DNA of 64,000 nucleotides from an uncultured Dehalococcoidia bacterium. GTDB taxonomy: Bacteria > Chloroflexota > Dehalococcoidia > Lucifugimonadales > JAAXIE01. Shown piece by piece: positions 53,855 to 63,200 of the stretch; position 1 is the stretch's first letter, and every line of letters starts with the position of its first letter. The translations under genes were made by a program, and so were the position numbers. Under the pieces are notes generated by a model, which was not told the origin of the DNA, made no database searches, and was given only the letters and a program-made list of their open reading frames with translations. The DNA is taken from NCBI GenBank assembly GCA_951813255.1, contig OX638353.1, positions 1,612,001 through 1,676,000 on the forward strand, read 5' to 3'.

Positions 53855-54628
53855 GTGGACAGAGATCAATTCCCGGATGGAGTGGCCGAACAGCTCAAAT
53901 GGTACGTTTACAGACTCATTGACCCACGCAGCGGCGAGACCTTCTATGTGGGCAAGGGTCAAGGGAATCGGGTCTTCGATCACGCCAAAGGGAGGCTGGT
54001 GCCAAGTGAAGAGAACGAGATAGCAGACCCGAAATTGCAGCGTATTCGGGATATTCGGGCCTCGGGACTGGAAGTGGGTCATATTATCCATAGACATGGA
54101 CTGAACACCTCCATCCTCGCCTTCGAAGTTGAGGCCGCATTGATCGACGCCTATCCAGGATTGGCCAACAAAGTCAGAGGACGAGGATCGCGAGACTACG
54201 GCAGCCGCCACGTGGAAGAAATCATCAACGAATACGCGGGGGAGGAATTTCAGGTTAAGGAACCCCTGATGCTGATTTCCATAGGCGTCCTTTACTATCA
54301 GAGAGAGGACCCTTACGACGCAGTCCGTTATGCGTGGAAGGTGAACCTCAACCGAGTGGATCAATACAAACTGGTACTAGCGCGCGTCAGGGGGATGGTT
54401 GTCGGGGCCTATCGTCCTACGGAGTGGCTTCCTGCTACCCGGGAGAACTTTCCCGACTTGGCTGCGCGCTATGATGCATGGGACATACCCCACTTGCGTG
54501 GCTTCGTGGGTCATAGGGCGGAGGATGTCTGGTCTAGCTATGTGGGCAAGCGCGTGCCTAAAGACTTTCTGGGCAGTCGGAATGCCATCCGCTACCTGAT
54601 GCCATCCTATGAAGGAGAGCCATCGTAG
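53855..54628 (+). CDS. GIY-YIG domain protein (LEM-3-like)
   Basis: 257 residues from GTG 53855, with GGGAGGAG six bases upstream. WYVYRLIDPRSGETFYVGKG, then QGNRVFDHAKG, is the GIY-YIG core (VYR...YVGKG), with the conserved Arg and a later Glu in AFEVEAALIDAYPGLANKV. Proteins of this kind (COG3680-like) are predicted nucleases. The C-terminal half (ISIGVLYYQREDPYDAVRYA, then YRPTEWLPATRENFPDLA) is a distinct ASCH- or DUF-like domain. It follows the dead helicase and precedes an epimerase. The 337 bp before it (53518-53854) hold no supported gene. Confidence 0.8.
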   Translation: MDRDQFPDGVAEQLKWYVYRLIDPRSGETFYVGKGQGNRVFDHAKGRLVPSEENEIADPKLQRIRDIRASGLEVGHIIHRHGLNTSILAFEVEAALIDAYPGLANKVRGRGSRDYGSRHVEEIINEYAGEEFQVKEPLMLISIGVLYYQREDPYDAVRYAWKVNLNRVDQYKLVLARVRGMVVGAYRPTEWLPATRENFPDLAARYDAWDIPHLRGFVGHRAEDVWSSYVGKRVPKDFLGSRNAIRYLMPSYEGEPS

Positions 54629-54955
54629 GTAGCTCTCAGCAGTTGGCCGGGGAATCTCCACCGCCACCTCCTCTGGTGACAACACGGTCCGTCGTGCCAG
54701 TTCTGGACAACCGAAGCTCACGCAACCGGTACGCTAGGAAAGTCAACACTCGGTCAGATGCCAAATATAGAATATGGTCTCGCCTCGCTTTTCGCTCACT
54801 GGAACATCCCTCTTGGGCGACCACGGCGCTTCGCCGAAACCTATCCTGTGTCTAGACCCAGAGGTAGTCCTTTCCGCGAGGCACCCACTATCAACTCTGC
54901 GGTGCCCACAAGACACCCATGTGTCGAGCGAGGCGTGGCCACTAGGGGGAAAAGT

Positions 54956-55912
54956 ATGCCGGACAGAGTTCTGATTACAGGGGCGGCCGGTTTCGGGGGC
55001 TCCAACCTTGTACAGGCTCTGCTTGATCGTGGATACCGGATCACAGCTCTGGACGTGTCTCCCCCAAGCCATGCCGTGTTGCTGCAACCGGTGTTGGATC
55101 ATCCTGAACTCACGTATCTCTGGAAGAGCGTGCAGGATATTCAACCCACGGACGTGTCGGGGCACCAGATTGTAATCCATCTAGCCGCACAGCCTGATAC
55201 TCCCTTCGCCTTCGAGTCGCCTCGCTACACAGTGATGCAAAACATCGGAGGCACCGTCGAACTGCTGGAAGCTGTACGACGAGCAGGGGGCGTTTCGAAG
55301 GTGCTCTTTGCCGCGTCCGGCAACGAAGTTGGGCGAGCGCTATACCTTCCTATGGACGAAGATCACCCTCTAACGCCACACAACCCCTACGGGTTTTCCA
55401 AGGCGGCCGCGGAATTGGCTATGTGGACGTGGTACCGGGCCTACAACGTGCCCTCGGTAGTATTGTCCACCGGGGTGGTGATAGGCCCCAACATGCGACG
55501 GGAGGTCTTCATATTCAAGTGGCTATGGGACGCCCTTCACGGAAGGCCAATTGTCGTGGAGGGTGGTCAGCAGACCCGGGACGTGACCTTCATCGGGGAC
55601 ATGGTGGAAGCGTGGATGTCAGCTATCGAAGCCCCAACTGATGCAGTTGTGGGCCAGAAATTCTATGTTGGCTATGGCCAAGAGATTACCGTCGAGCATC
55701 TGGCCAGGATGTGTCGCGCAGCAGCCGGGGCTGAGGTATCGATCGAGTATGTGGGCTACAGGCCAGGAGAGCAGGGGCAGCGGGAAGCATTCAGCACCGA
55801 AAAGGCCAGAAGGGTGCTGGCCTATGTGCCCAGGACACCCCCGGCAGAGGCTATCTCTCTAACTGCTGGATGGGTAAGAGGCCTCCTCGATGCCTCTCCA
55901 GGAAAAGCATAG
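54956..55912 (+). CDS. NAD-dependent sugar epimerase/dehydratase (extended SDR)
   Basis: 318 residues from ATG 54956 with AGGGGG upstream. Rossmann motif VLITGAAGFGGSNLVQAL (TGxxGFxGxxL), the active-site pair NPYGFSKAAAE (YxxxK), and the substrate motif RDVTFIGDMVEAWM. The enzyme modifies nucleotide sugars or similar. No polysaccharide cluster surrounds it, so the substrate is unknown. The longer frame from 54758 lacks family residues. Its stop overlaps the 3' end of the opposite phosphatase gene by 54 bases. Confidence 0.9.
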   Translation: MPDRVLITGAAGFGGSNLVQALLDRGYRITALDVSPPSHAVLLQPVLDHPELTYLWKSVQDIQPTDVSGHQIVIHLAAQPDTPFAFESPRYTVMQNIGGTVELLEAVRRAGGVSKVLFAASGNEVGRALYLPMDEDHPLTPHNPYGFSKAAAELAMWTWYRAYNVPSVVLSTGVVIGPNMRREVFIFKWLWDALHGRPIVVEGGQQTRDVTFIGDMVEAWMSAIEAPTDAVVGQKFYVGYGQEITVEHLARMCRAAAGAEVSIEYVGYRPGEQGQREAFSTEKARRVLAYVPRTPPAEAISLTAGWVRGLLDASPGKA

Positions 55913-56526
55913 CCTACCCTCCAACCGCCACAGGAGGAGCCCGTCGAGGTAGTCAGGCCATTCGATTTCCTCAACTGGGAGGCCGAAGAGCCAAGCTACG
56001 AGTACAGCGAGGATGGCATCGTGGGTGACGTGGTTGTCCAGCCGACCTCGGTTCTCTAGCTCATGAGCAACCAGCCCCAGGAGCAACTGCACTCCCTCGC
56101 AGGTTGGTCGCATCCCTGGGAGGGGATCTGTTTCAGCCAACTGCCTTCGGACCAGTTCATAAATGCCGATCTCCAGGAAGAGCCGACCGGCGATTTCAGG
56201 GTCGACCACGAAAGGGCCGTGGTCACCGAGCCTCCGGTCGCCCCCAGAACAGCGCTCCGTGCGGAGCCGCGCAGTATGGCTCTAGCTGTTTGTATGCATC
56301 GAAGTACCGGGCTGGATGCAATCCTGCCCATTGTTCGCGAGGCCAGCAGGGCGCCCAGATGCTCCGCGGAATTGGTCCCTCGTCCGGTGAGGGTGACATC
56401 AGTCCCGAAAGTCCCTGAAGGTATAGTATGGCGCTCGGCGTGCCTGAGGACGAGTGCCACATCCGCTTGGTTCGGGATCCGGTGGAGTCGTTCCAGGATG
56501 GAGCCCGTGGGGTCTGCTTCGGTCAA
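55859..56526 (-). pseudogene. Histidine phosphatase-family protein, frameshifted
   Basis: First frame: QADVALVLRHAERHTIPSGT (catalytic RHAE), ASSPVLRCIQTARAIL (SSPVxRxxxTA). It changes frame near 56215-56240, after which the second frame gives DHGPFVVDPEIAG and, further on, NHVTHDAILA with the second active-site His. Together they form a complete phosphoglycerate-mutase-like phosphatase of about 222 residues. A one-base error in the sequence or a recent mutation would explain the break. Start TTG 56526 overlaps the previous stop (TTGA). It is the last gene of a four-gene operon. Confidence 0.75.
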
Positions 56527-56762
56527 ATCGCCCTGGCCTTGATGACGGAACTGACGCTTCGGGTGTCCACGACCTCAATGAGTTCGAATCCTGCCTTTCC
56601 CAGAATGTATAGGAACTGCGAAAGGGTACGCTCAGCCCCACCACCTGACCATATGTGCGCCCCTCCACCAATAAATGACGCCGCCAATACTACCACCGCG
56701 ACTATTGCTTGAAGCCAGGTCGCGCGCGATTCAAGCAAGGTGAAGTTCAGGGCGATTCCCAC
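56523..56762 (-). CDS. Small membrane protein, 79 aa
   Basis: GTG start. SRATWLQAIVAVVVLAASFI, then GGGAHIW, is one membrane helix; the C-terminal 40 residues (TLSQFLYILGKAGFELIEVV) form an alpha/beta piece. It overlaps the preceding gene by 16 bases and the next by four. No family recognised. Position in the operon suggests a membrane partner of the nuclease module. Confidence 0.6.
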   Translation of the reverse strand: MGIALNFTLLESRATWLQAIVAVVVLAASFIGGGAHIWSGGGAERTLSQFLYILGKAGFELIEVVDTRSVSSVIKARAI

Positions 56763-57115
56763 TCGTGTTCAATGTGCTTAGCGAAGTCGTACTCCGTACC
56801 GCCGCTCTTGACGTCGGTCATATATTTCGGATGCCTGCTCGAGATTTCCAGATCAATGCAGTCTTTATCCGGCCGCACCCTGAACACCTTTCTCACGTCG
56901 GGAAAGGAATTGCCTTCGATTCGCAACCAAATCAAGCCACCATCTCCTTCCTTCGCCAAGAGGAGATGTAGGTCGCTCTTGAATTTGGAGGGGCTTATGT
57001 TAATCCACCATACAGGTTTCGAGGAATTTATGTTTGCGAAGCGCGTGTTCCCTCCATCCAACAACTTGCTCCCCCAATGCTGGTTAACCATTTCCATTGC
57101 CGATCGCTTGTCCAT
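56747..57115 (-). CDS. Hypothetical protein, 122 aa
   Basis: ATG 57115 has a strong GGAGGAGGAAC, 12 bases after the nuclease stop. WGSKLLDGGNTRFANINSSK, then VWWINISPSKFKSDLHLLLA and LIWLRIEGNSF, is a mixed alpha/beta soluble protein of unknown fold. Its tight coupling to the nuclease suggests an immunity or partner role. Confidence 0.65.
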   Translation of the reverse strand: MDKRSAMEMVNQHWGSKLLDGGNTRFANINSSKPVWWINISPSKFKSDLHLLLAKEGDGGLIWLRIEGNSFPDVRKVFRVRPDKDCIDLEISSRHPKYMTDVKSGGTEYDFAKHIEHEWESP

Positions 57116-57126
57116 GTTCCTCCTCC

Positions 57127-58134
57127 TCACATCCCGTACCGCTCCCGCATATACGCCGACCAGTCTTGCACGGACGCGCCGCCCTCCCGCTCGACCGATT
57201 CGAGCAGGAGGGAAGGTGATACGCTAGCGAAAGTCCTGTCGGGGTCCTTCAGCGTGGCCCGCATCACTTCCTCCACCGTTCTGGCTCCGCAGCACCGCTC
57301 TGACAGGGAGAAAGGGACGCTGCCCTCTCTATATGACGAATTGCCCTCCGGCACAACCACGACCAGCTTCGCATCCGTGACGCCTAACTCTTGTCCTTCG
57401 ACCATCCTGTCCGCGAGCAGTCGATTGCGCATGAGTTGGTAGAAATTGCCATAGAGCATCAAGTTCATGGGGACTTTGCCGTTGAACGAGGAAATTGCGG
57501 CAGAGTACAGGGGGGAGTATATGCGCCTCCGGATATCCGCCTTCCCGCTCGCACTATCCGCGCCATAGTCTTTGCGACTCTCCGCCTCGACATATTTCCA
57601 TTCCATAAGGTAGGCGCGTCTGCCTGCGCCTGCGTCGGCAATGACGAAAGCATCGACGCTGGTAGTGTACTGGCCTCGCGTTGTTGTACCCTCGAGAGAA
57701 TTTGGAACGCCTATCCACTCGAACTCCACGGGTGACACCCTGCCCTCATGATGGATGTCAACGACGCAGGCCACGTCGTCGTCGATTGCGCGGACCGCCG
57801 CCGCCAACGCGCCGGGTATGCTGGCAAGAGGAAGCAGGAAGTTGATGCACATGATCTGAGAGCTCGCCATGTTGCGAGTCGGCCCATTACTTCCGGCGGT
57901 GTCATAGTTTTTCTGAAACCACCACTTGATTCGGCGCTCTGCCAAGAACTTGCGCGCTCCATCCTTACTTCTCAGTCGTGGACAGAGGTTTTCGTCTTCG
58001 TGGTCGAGTGCGAGCATGTAGTCGTGCCTTTGCCCTCCGTTGTCCGTAGGGGAGCGCCCTTGTTCGCTAATGGTTGGTGACGTATCCCGGAACCTGGCCT
58101 GACGCTCTCGCTCTGCGTCGCCAAAGCTAGTCAT
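57127..58134 (-). CDS. PD-(D/E)xK-like nuclease (PGN_0703-type)
   Basis: 335 residues, first gene of the operon. DHEDENLCPRLRSKDGARKF at the N-terminus, then TTSVDAFVIADAG and RRAYLMEWKYVEAESRKDYG, give the Asp and Glu-x-Lys (EWK) site of restriction-endonuclease-like folds. LMLYGNFYQLMRNRLLADRM follows. It resembles the PGN_0703 family of predicted restriction nucleases. No methylase is in the operon. The gap 58135-58490 on its upstream side has no gene and should contain the promoter. Confidence 0.7.
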   Translation of the reverse strand: MTSFGDAERERQARFRDTSPTISEQGRSPTDNGGQRHDYMLALDHEDENLCPRLRSKDGARKFLAERRIKWWFQKNYDTAGSNGPTRNMASSQIMCINFLLPLASIPGALAAAVRAIDDDVACVVDIHHEGRVSPVEFEWIGVPNSLEGTTTRGQYTTSVDAFVIADAGAGRRAYLMEWKYVEAESRKDYGADSASGKADIRRRIYSPLYSAAISSFNGKVPMNLMLYGNFYQLMRNRLLADRMVEGQELGVTDAKLVVVVPEGNSSYREGSVPFSLSERCCGARTVEEVMRATLKDPDRTFASVSPSLLLESVEREGGASVQDWSAYMRERYGM

Positions 58135-58490
58135 GTTTATGGCACCTCCGAATCTCCTGGTTTAACCCGTTTCACGACTGGCTTTCAGGACCGGCGTCTG
58201 CCCCGCCGCGAAGATTTGTCACAGAGCCAGCTTGGTGCAGTTGGGAAGACCAGAGACTAGGTCCAAATTTTGACTCCCTAGTATTGTCCTCCGTGCAAGC
58301 ACTCGTATAGGCCCCGGAATTCCTCTTCCAAGCTAGTAGGCGCAGCACAACTGGCTCGCCTCTGTCTGCACTGTCACTCGCCGTGCCAGTGGAGCGGATG
58401 GTGATGCTGCTGCTCTCCCTCTAGTCACTCATACTGCCCTTGCGATGTCTCCATCGACACTTGTTCTTGGAGCCCGAGGTCGACGAGTGC

Positions 58491-59295
58491 TTACCGCAAT
58501 TCCAACTGAAAGCTCCGGGCGAGACCCGCGTCGACGCTCACCGAGAACTCGACTCCCACGCTCAGGTCGTCTCCGGAACGCAGCTTGGGCGGGATTCTGG
58601 TGCCAAGCCGGTTCCAGACTTCAGGGGGCACAGTACCCTTGAGTCTTACCGTGGCCCTTTGGCCTGTGACAGGCGGTGCCGGGGTATCAATCGGACGATT
58701 TTCTTGCTCGGTGCCGGTGCCTGAATCAGGCCCTGATGTATCTGTGGACTCCGTTCCAGCCTGAGCTTGGCCATCCTGGGCCGTACGGAGTTGTTCGGCC
58801 TTGGCTCTGGTCAACAGAAAAACGTCAGACTCGAAGGCCACCTCCTCTGCTCCTACCGGTTCCCTGTACCACACCGTCTCATAGTGTCCGTCTCCCCTGT
58901 CGCCGGAGGCGAGGCCGAATTCTCCGGTCTCGACGAACTCCAAGATGCGCCTCCGAAGGACCGCATCCGGATCGATCAGCCGGGTCAGCGCACCGTTCAG
59001 GAAACTCTGGCGCAGGCTGGTGAGCGGCCAGGCCCCTGTGTCCTTGAACACGGGCGGCCAATGCCGATCAATGTATCCGGCGCCGACGGATTCGTTGAGC
59101 AGCGCTCCCGATTTCAACACGGTGACAACGCGCCCGCAGAGGGCTTCGCTGCCGCTCGAATGTCCTGCGCCGAGGTCGATGACCTTCAGCCCGCCTTCCG
59201 CCTGATTATCAGCCAGAGCAACGAAGCGGTAGCCTCCCCATACCTCGTCCTTGGCCTCCTCCTCGCTTCTCTGACCACGGTCTGAACCTCGGCGC
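58491..59295 (-). pseudogene. DUF499-like ATPase, C-terminal remnant
   Basis: About 266 codons, in frame from the IS fragment to a stop at 58491: DEVWGGYRFVALADNQAEGG, VTVLKSGALLNESVGAGYID, VWYREPVGAEEVAFESDVFL, then a Gly/Thr-rich linker and VPPEVWNRLGTRIPPKLRSG. It matches the C-terminal half of DUF499-type AAA ATPases found in defence loci. The N-terminal ATPase part is gone. The break coincides with an IS5-like fragment. Confidence 0.7.
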
Positions 59296-59299
59296 GGTC

Positions 59300-59601
59300 A
59301 TTCCTGCCCTCTCGCTGCGCACCGAGTAGAGGGAGATGAGAAGGGATGCCTTCAACAATCGCTCTGGTGGCACCGAAGCCCGGCCCACCCTGGAGTACAT
59401 ACTGTCGAACTCGGGTGAGAGACGTTACAGCCCCTCGTCAGCCACCGTCTTCATGGTGCGTAGTGGATGATCCTTGGGTACTCGCCCCTCGATGTCCACA
59501 TGGGCCAACGTCACTTCCTGTTCCTCATGCCTGCCGCGCATCCCCACCTCCGCTCCGTCTCCCTGGCATCCTAACTCACAAAACTCTTTTTCCGCACCCT
59601 G
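59300..59601 (-). mobile_element. IS5-like element, 5' fragment
   Basis: Holds the left inverted repeat (CAGGGTGCGG at 59601-59592 on this strand) and the first ~80 codons of the transposase, with its ATG at 59548 and a small deletion. Ends abruptly near 59305 within the VRSERA codons. It separates two DUF499-like remnants of opposite direction. Confidence 0.8.
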
Positions 59602-59793
59602 ATAGGGCGGGATGCGCGGCAGATAGCCTCCGAGGTGATGTCCCACCTCTCCGGTCTGATGGGGGCAGATGTGCGCGTGACCTTGGAGATCGAAGCAGAC
59701 ATGCCCGATGGCGTCCCAGAGCATGTCGTACGCGTAGTCACCGAGGACAGCCGCACCCTGAAGTTCGATGATAGCGGCTTCGAAGAGGAGTAA
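59602..59793 (+). pseudogene. DUF499-like ATPase tail on plus strand
   Basis: 64 codons: GRDARQIASEVMSHLSGLMG, then ADVRVTLEIEADMPDGVPEH and VVRVVTEDSRTLKFDDSGFE, with a TAA stop at 59793. This is the C-terminal segment of a DUF499-type or closely related AAA ATPase in the opposite direction to the remnant at 58491. It begins exactly at the IS edge. Confidence 0.65.
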
Positions 59794-60267
59794 GTAGCAG
59801 CATCATATTCGCGCTAGAAGTCTAGCAGGAAAGTGCGGGGTAAGGGGCTATACTTGCTGCTATCAGTGATGGAGGACCGTTGGCCCTTGTGTATTGAAAC
59901 CCACCCGCTCCGCCAGCTCCTGCATGCTCATTCCTCAATTCCCTAATCAGGGGCGCTCAAGTCGGTGGGGGCATCAGGCCACAGCGGGCTCCCGCTGAGG
60001 TGGAATGCTGGGAAGCAGTCTCTCAATGTGTAGATCCATTATGCTGAAGGCCAGCCACCGCCTCCCCCATCTACCTCTTGAACCGGAGTACACTCCACCG
60101 AGAGATTCCGCGGTCGGGCGGCTGCCCTCTTTCCTTGGGGAAGATGTACGTGATATAGAAGACAACATAGCTGACTGGGGTTCGCGTCCCCAGCAACCAG
60201 AATTGGGCGATTCTAACCATCCATTAACGGCCTATGATGGAGCAAAGCGGCACTCAAGGACGGACAA
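59794..60267. other. Intergenic before the SIR2 gene, no gene
   Basis: A CTAG followed by CAGGAAAGTGCGGGG at 59826 may be another solo IS5-like end. No supported gene is seen. The promoter of the SIR2 gene should be at about 60150-60230, but no strong -35/-10 pair is obvious. Confidence 0.4.
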
Positions 60268-63200
60268 TTGAAAATCGCTGGTGTTGACTTCCCTGATCCA
60301 CTTCTAAACGCCCTCAGAGACGGGCGTTTGGTGGTGTTCGCAGGGGCCGGCGTATCCATGGGGCAACCGGCCGGTCTGCCCGACTTTCGCCGTTTGGCCG
60401 AGCAAGTAGGGGAAGGCACTGGGCAATCCATTGACGATGTGGAAACCGAGGATCGTTTCTTGGGTAGGTTGAAAGACCTCGGTACCGATGTCCACCGGCG
60501 GGCCGCTGAAATCTTGCAACGGAATGCTCCCGAACCCACCACACTTCACCTGAACCTACTCCGTCTCTTCAGCGAACCTAGGGCCGCGCGGGCAGTTACC
60601 ACCAACTTCGATGACCTGTTCGAGGGTGCAGCTCTAGGCCAATTTGACTCCCAACTCAGAGTATTCCAAGCGCCGGCATTACCATTGGGCAGCCGTTTTC
60701 ACGGCATCGTCCACCTGCACGGTTCAGTGGATGAACCGGACGAGATGGTCCTCACACACCGGGATTTTGGACGCGCCTATTTGACTGAATCAGGCGGTTG
60801 GGCGCGCCGCTATTTGATTGACCTCTTCACCAACTACACTGTGCTGTTCGTTGGCTATAGCCACAGCGACACGATAATGACCTACCTGACGCCATCATTG
60901 CCTCCGGATGGCGGGCAGCAGCGTTTCGCATTAATAGGCGACCAAATTGATGACCCCAACCGTTGGCGTAGCATGGGCATAGAGCCCGTTACCTTCCAGC
61001 AAGCGCATGCCAACGACTTCAGCGGTTTGGACATGGCGGTTGCAGGGTTGTCCAATTTCCTGCAACGTGGTGTCCTTGACTGGCAGCGTGAGATTACCGC
61101 CATTGCTGGCGGGTACCCACCCATTGATGACGAAAGCGCCGGGATCATTGAGCACGCTCTCAGTGACCCACTAACGACAAGTTTTTTCGTCGAGTCCGCC
61201 GAATCACCGGAATGGGCCGATTGGATCGCTCGGCGAGGTCATCTGGACGGGCTGTTCACCGACGGGGAACTCAGCGAACGAGATCGAGCGCTTATCGGGT
61301 GGTTGGTTTCCCGTTTCGCCATAGCCCACGACAGCGCACTTTTTGCGCTGATCGAACGCCATGGTCACCGTCTGAACCCAACACTGTGGACGCAACTGGG
61401 TTGGCAGATGCAAGGCAGCATCGCCCAATCGCCGGATGCAGCAGTTATGACGCGCTGGGTTCTTTTCCTAACGAGCAATATCCCGGCGGACGCCGACGAT
61501 ACCGCTTTATCCTTGCTAGCCGAAGCCTGCGCCAGCGTCCGCGCTACCGATAGCCTGTTGCGGGTGTACGAAGCAATGATCAGGCGTCTCAATCCGGTGC
61601 CGCCTCATTCCGATTGGCGCATGTCTGATATGTCCCACTACTATGCGAAGAAGATTCTGGCAGGCTGTATTAGACCTAACTTGGCCGAAATGTCCGAACC
61701 GCTGCTGGCGCTGGTCACCATACGGTTGAAAGAGCGCCATGCAATTCTAACTGCCTGGGAGGGCGGCGATGTGCCTCCGCATTGGGACAACTTTGGCAGG
61801 TCAGCCATCGAACCGCACCCGCAGGATGAGATGGACCGGGAAATAGACCCACTGATTGACGCTGCGCGGGAATGCTTGGAGTGGCTGGCCGCCGATGTCC
61901 CGGCTATTACGGGAGCTTGGTGCAACCGCCATGTCAGTTCCGACGCGCCATTGTTGCGCCGTCTGGCCATCCACTCCTTGGCCGCCCGGATCGATCTGTC
62001 CGCTGACGACAAAATTGCTTGGCTGCTGGAACGATGCGACGTGAACGAAATAGCCGCCCACCACGAGATCTTCCGTGCAGTTGCCCAAGAGTATCCACAA
62101 GCCGGCCTCCGGCAAAGGACCGCGCTTATCCAAGCAATCTCTGAGTACCGAGCGCCGAAAAGCGAGCACTACGATAGCGAAGAGCTATCAGCACACCATA
62201 GTTTTACCTGGTTCCACTGGCTGCACCTTTCTGACCCGGATTGCAACATAGTTAAGGAGGCGCTGGACACTATCCAGGCCGAACATCCGGGATTCGTGGC
62301 ACCCGAGCATCCCGATTTCACCCACTATCACTGGTCCGGAGTTGGGTCGCCCCCTCAAAACACTTGGGATGTTGGCGCACTCCTGGCTCGGCAGGCATCT
62401 GAGGTATTGCCGGACTTGCTGACATACCAACCGACCGATCAGCAGTGGTTCGACGGACACGATCGCTGGGCGATGCTGGGCGCAGTCAGACAAGCCGTCC
62501 AGGCCAACCCGTCTTGGGGGCTTGACCTAGCTGACGCCATGGCCGAAATCGGAGAATGGAACTCAGATCTGTGGCAACACGTGATTCAGGGTTGGACGAC
62601 AGCGGAGTTCGACCAAAACGGGGTGAAGCGTGTGCTGTCCCACTTGTCCAGCGGCGAGTTGCACCGGCAACACCCGCGTGACGTCGCCAACATCCTCAGT
62701 GAATTGGTCCGTAAAATCGAAGCATCGGCAGCGACGGGATTGCCCGGCACGGCTAATGAAATAGCTGTAACCTTGCGCCCGTGCGCCTCTTTAGACAAAG
62801 TGCCCGGGTTGACTGCGTCCGTAGGCGGAGTACCGCAGTACGTTAGCTGGCTAGATAGGGCGATTAATCATGCATCCGGCCAACTGGCCCTGTTTTGGAC
62901 GCACAGCATCGTCCTGTGGCGTGGACAGCAGGATCCCGCACCGCAATCGCTCAGCGCTGAATACCGCGAAGCATTGGATGCCCTCGTAGAAGAAGACGGC
63001 ATGCTCGGGCAATTCGGCCGCACCGTGCTCGCCAGCAACTTTCATTTCTTTCTTGCCGTCGATGAGGATTGGGCAATCGAGAACCTGCTGCCACTCTTTG
63101 ACACGGAACACGAAGATTTTCAGTGCGCGTGGGATGGTTTTCTATCTTGGGGGCGTGTATCCCCACAGATTGCCGATCTCTTGCACGAGAGATTCGTCGA

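Noticed and set aside
53613..54023. 136-codon plus-strand frame before the GIY-YIG gene
   Set aside because: It overlaps the true GIY-YIG start in another frame and shows no family match.
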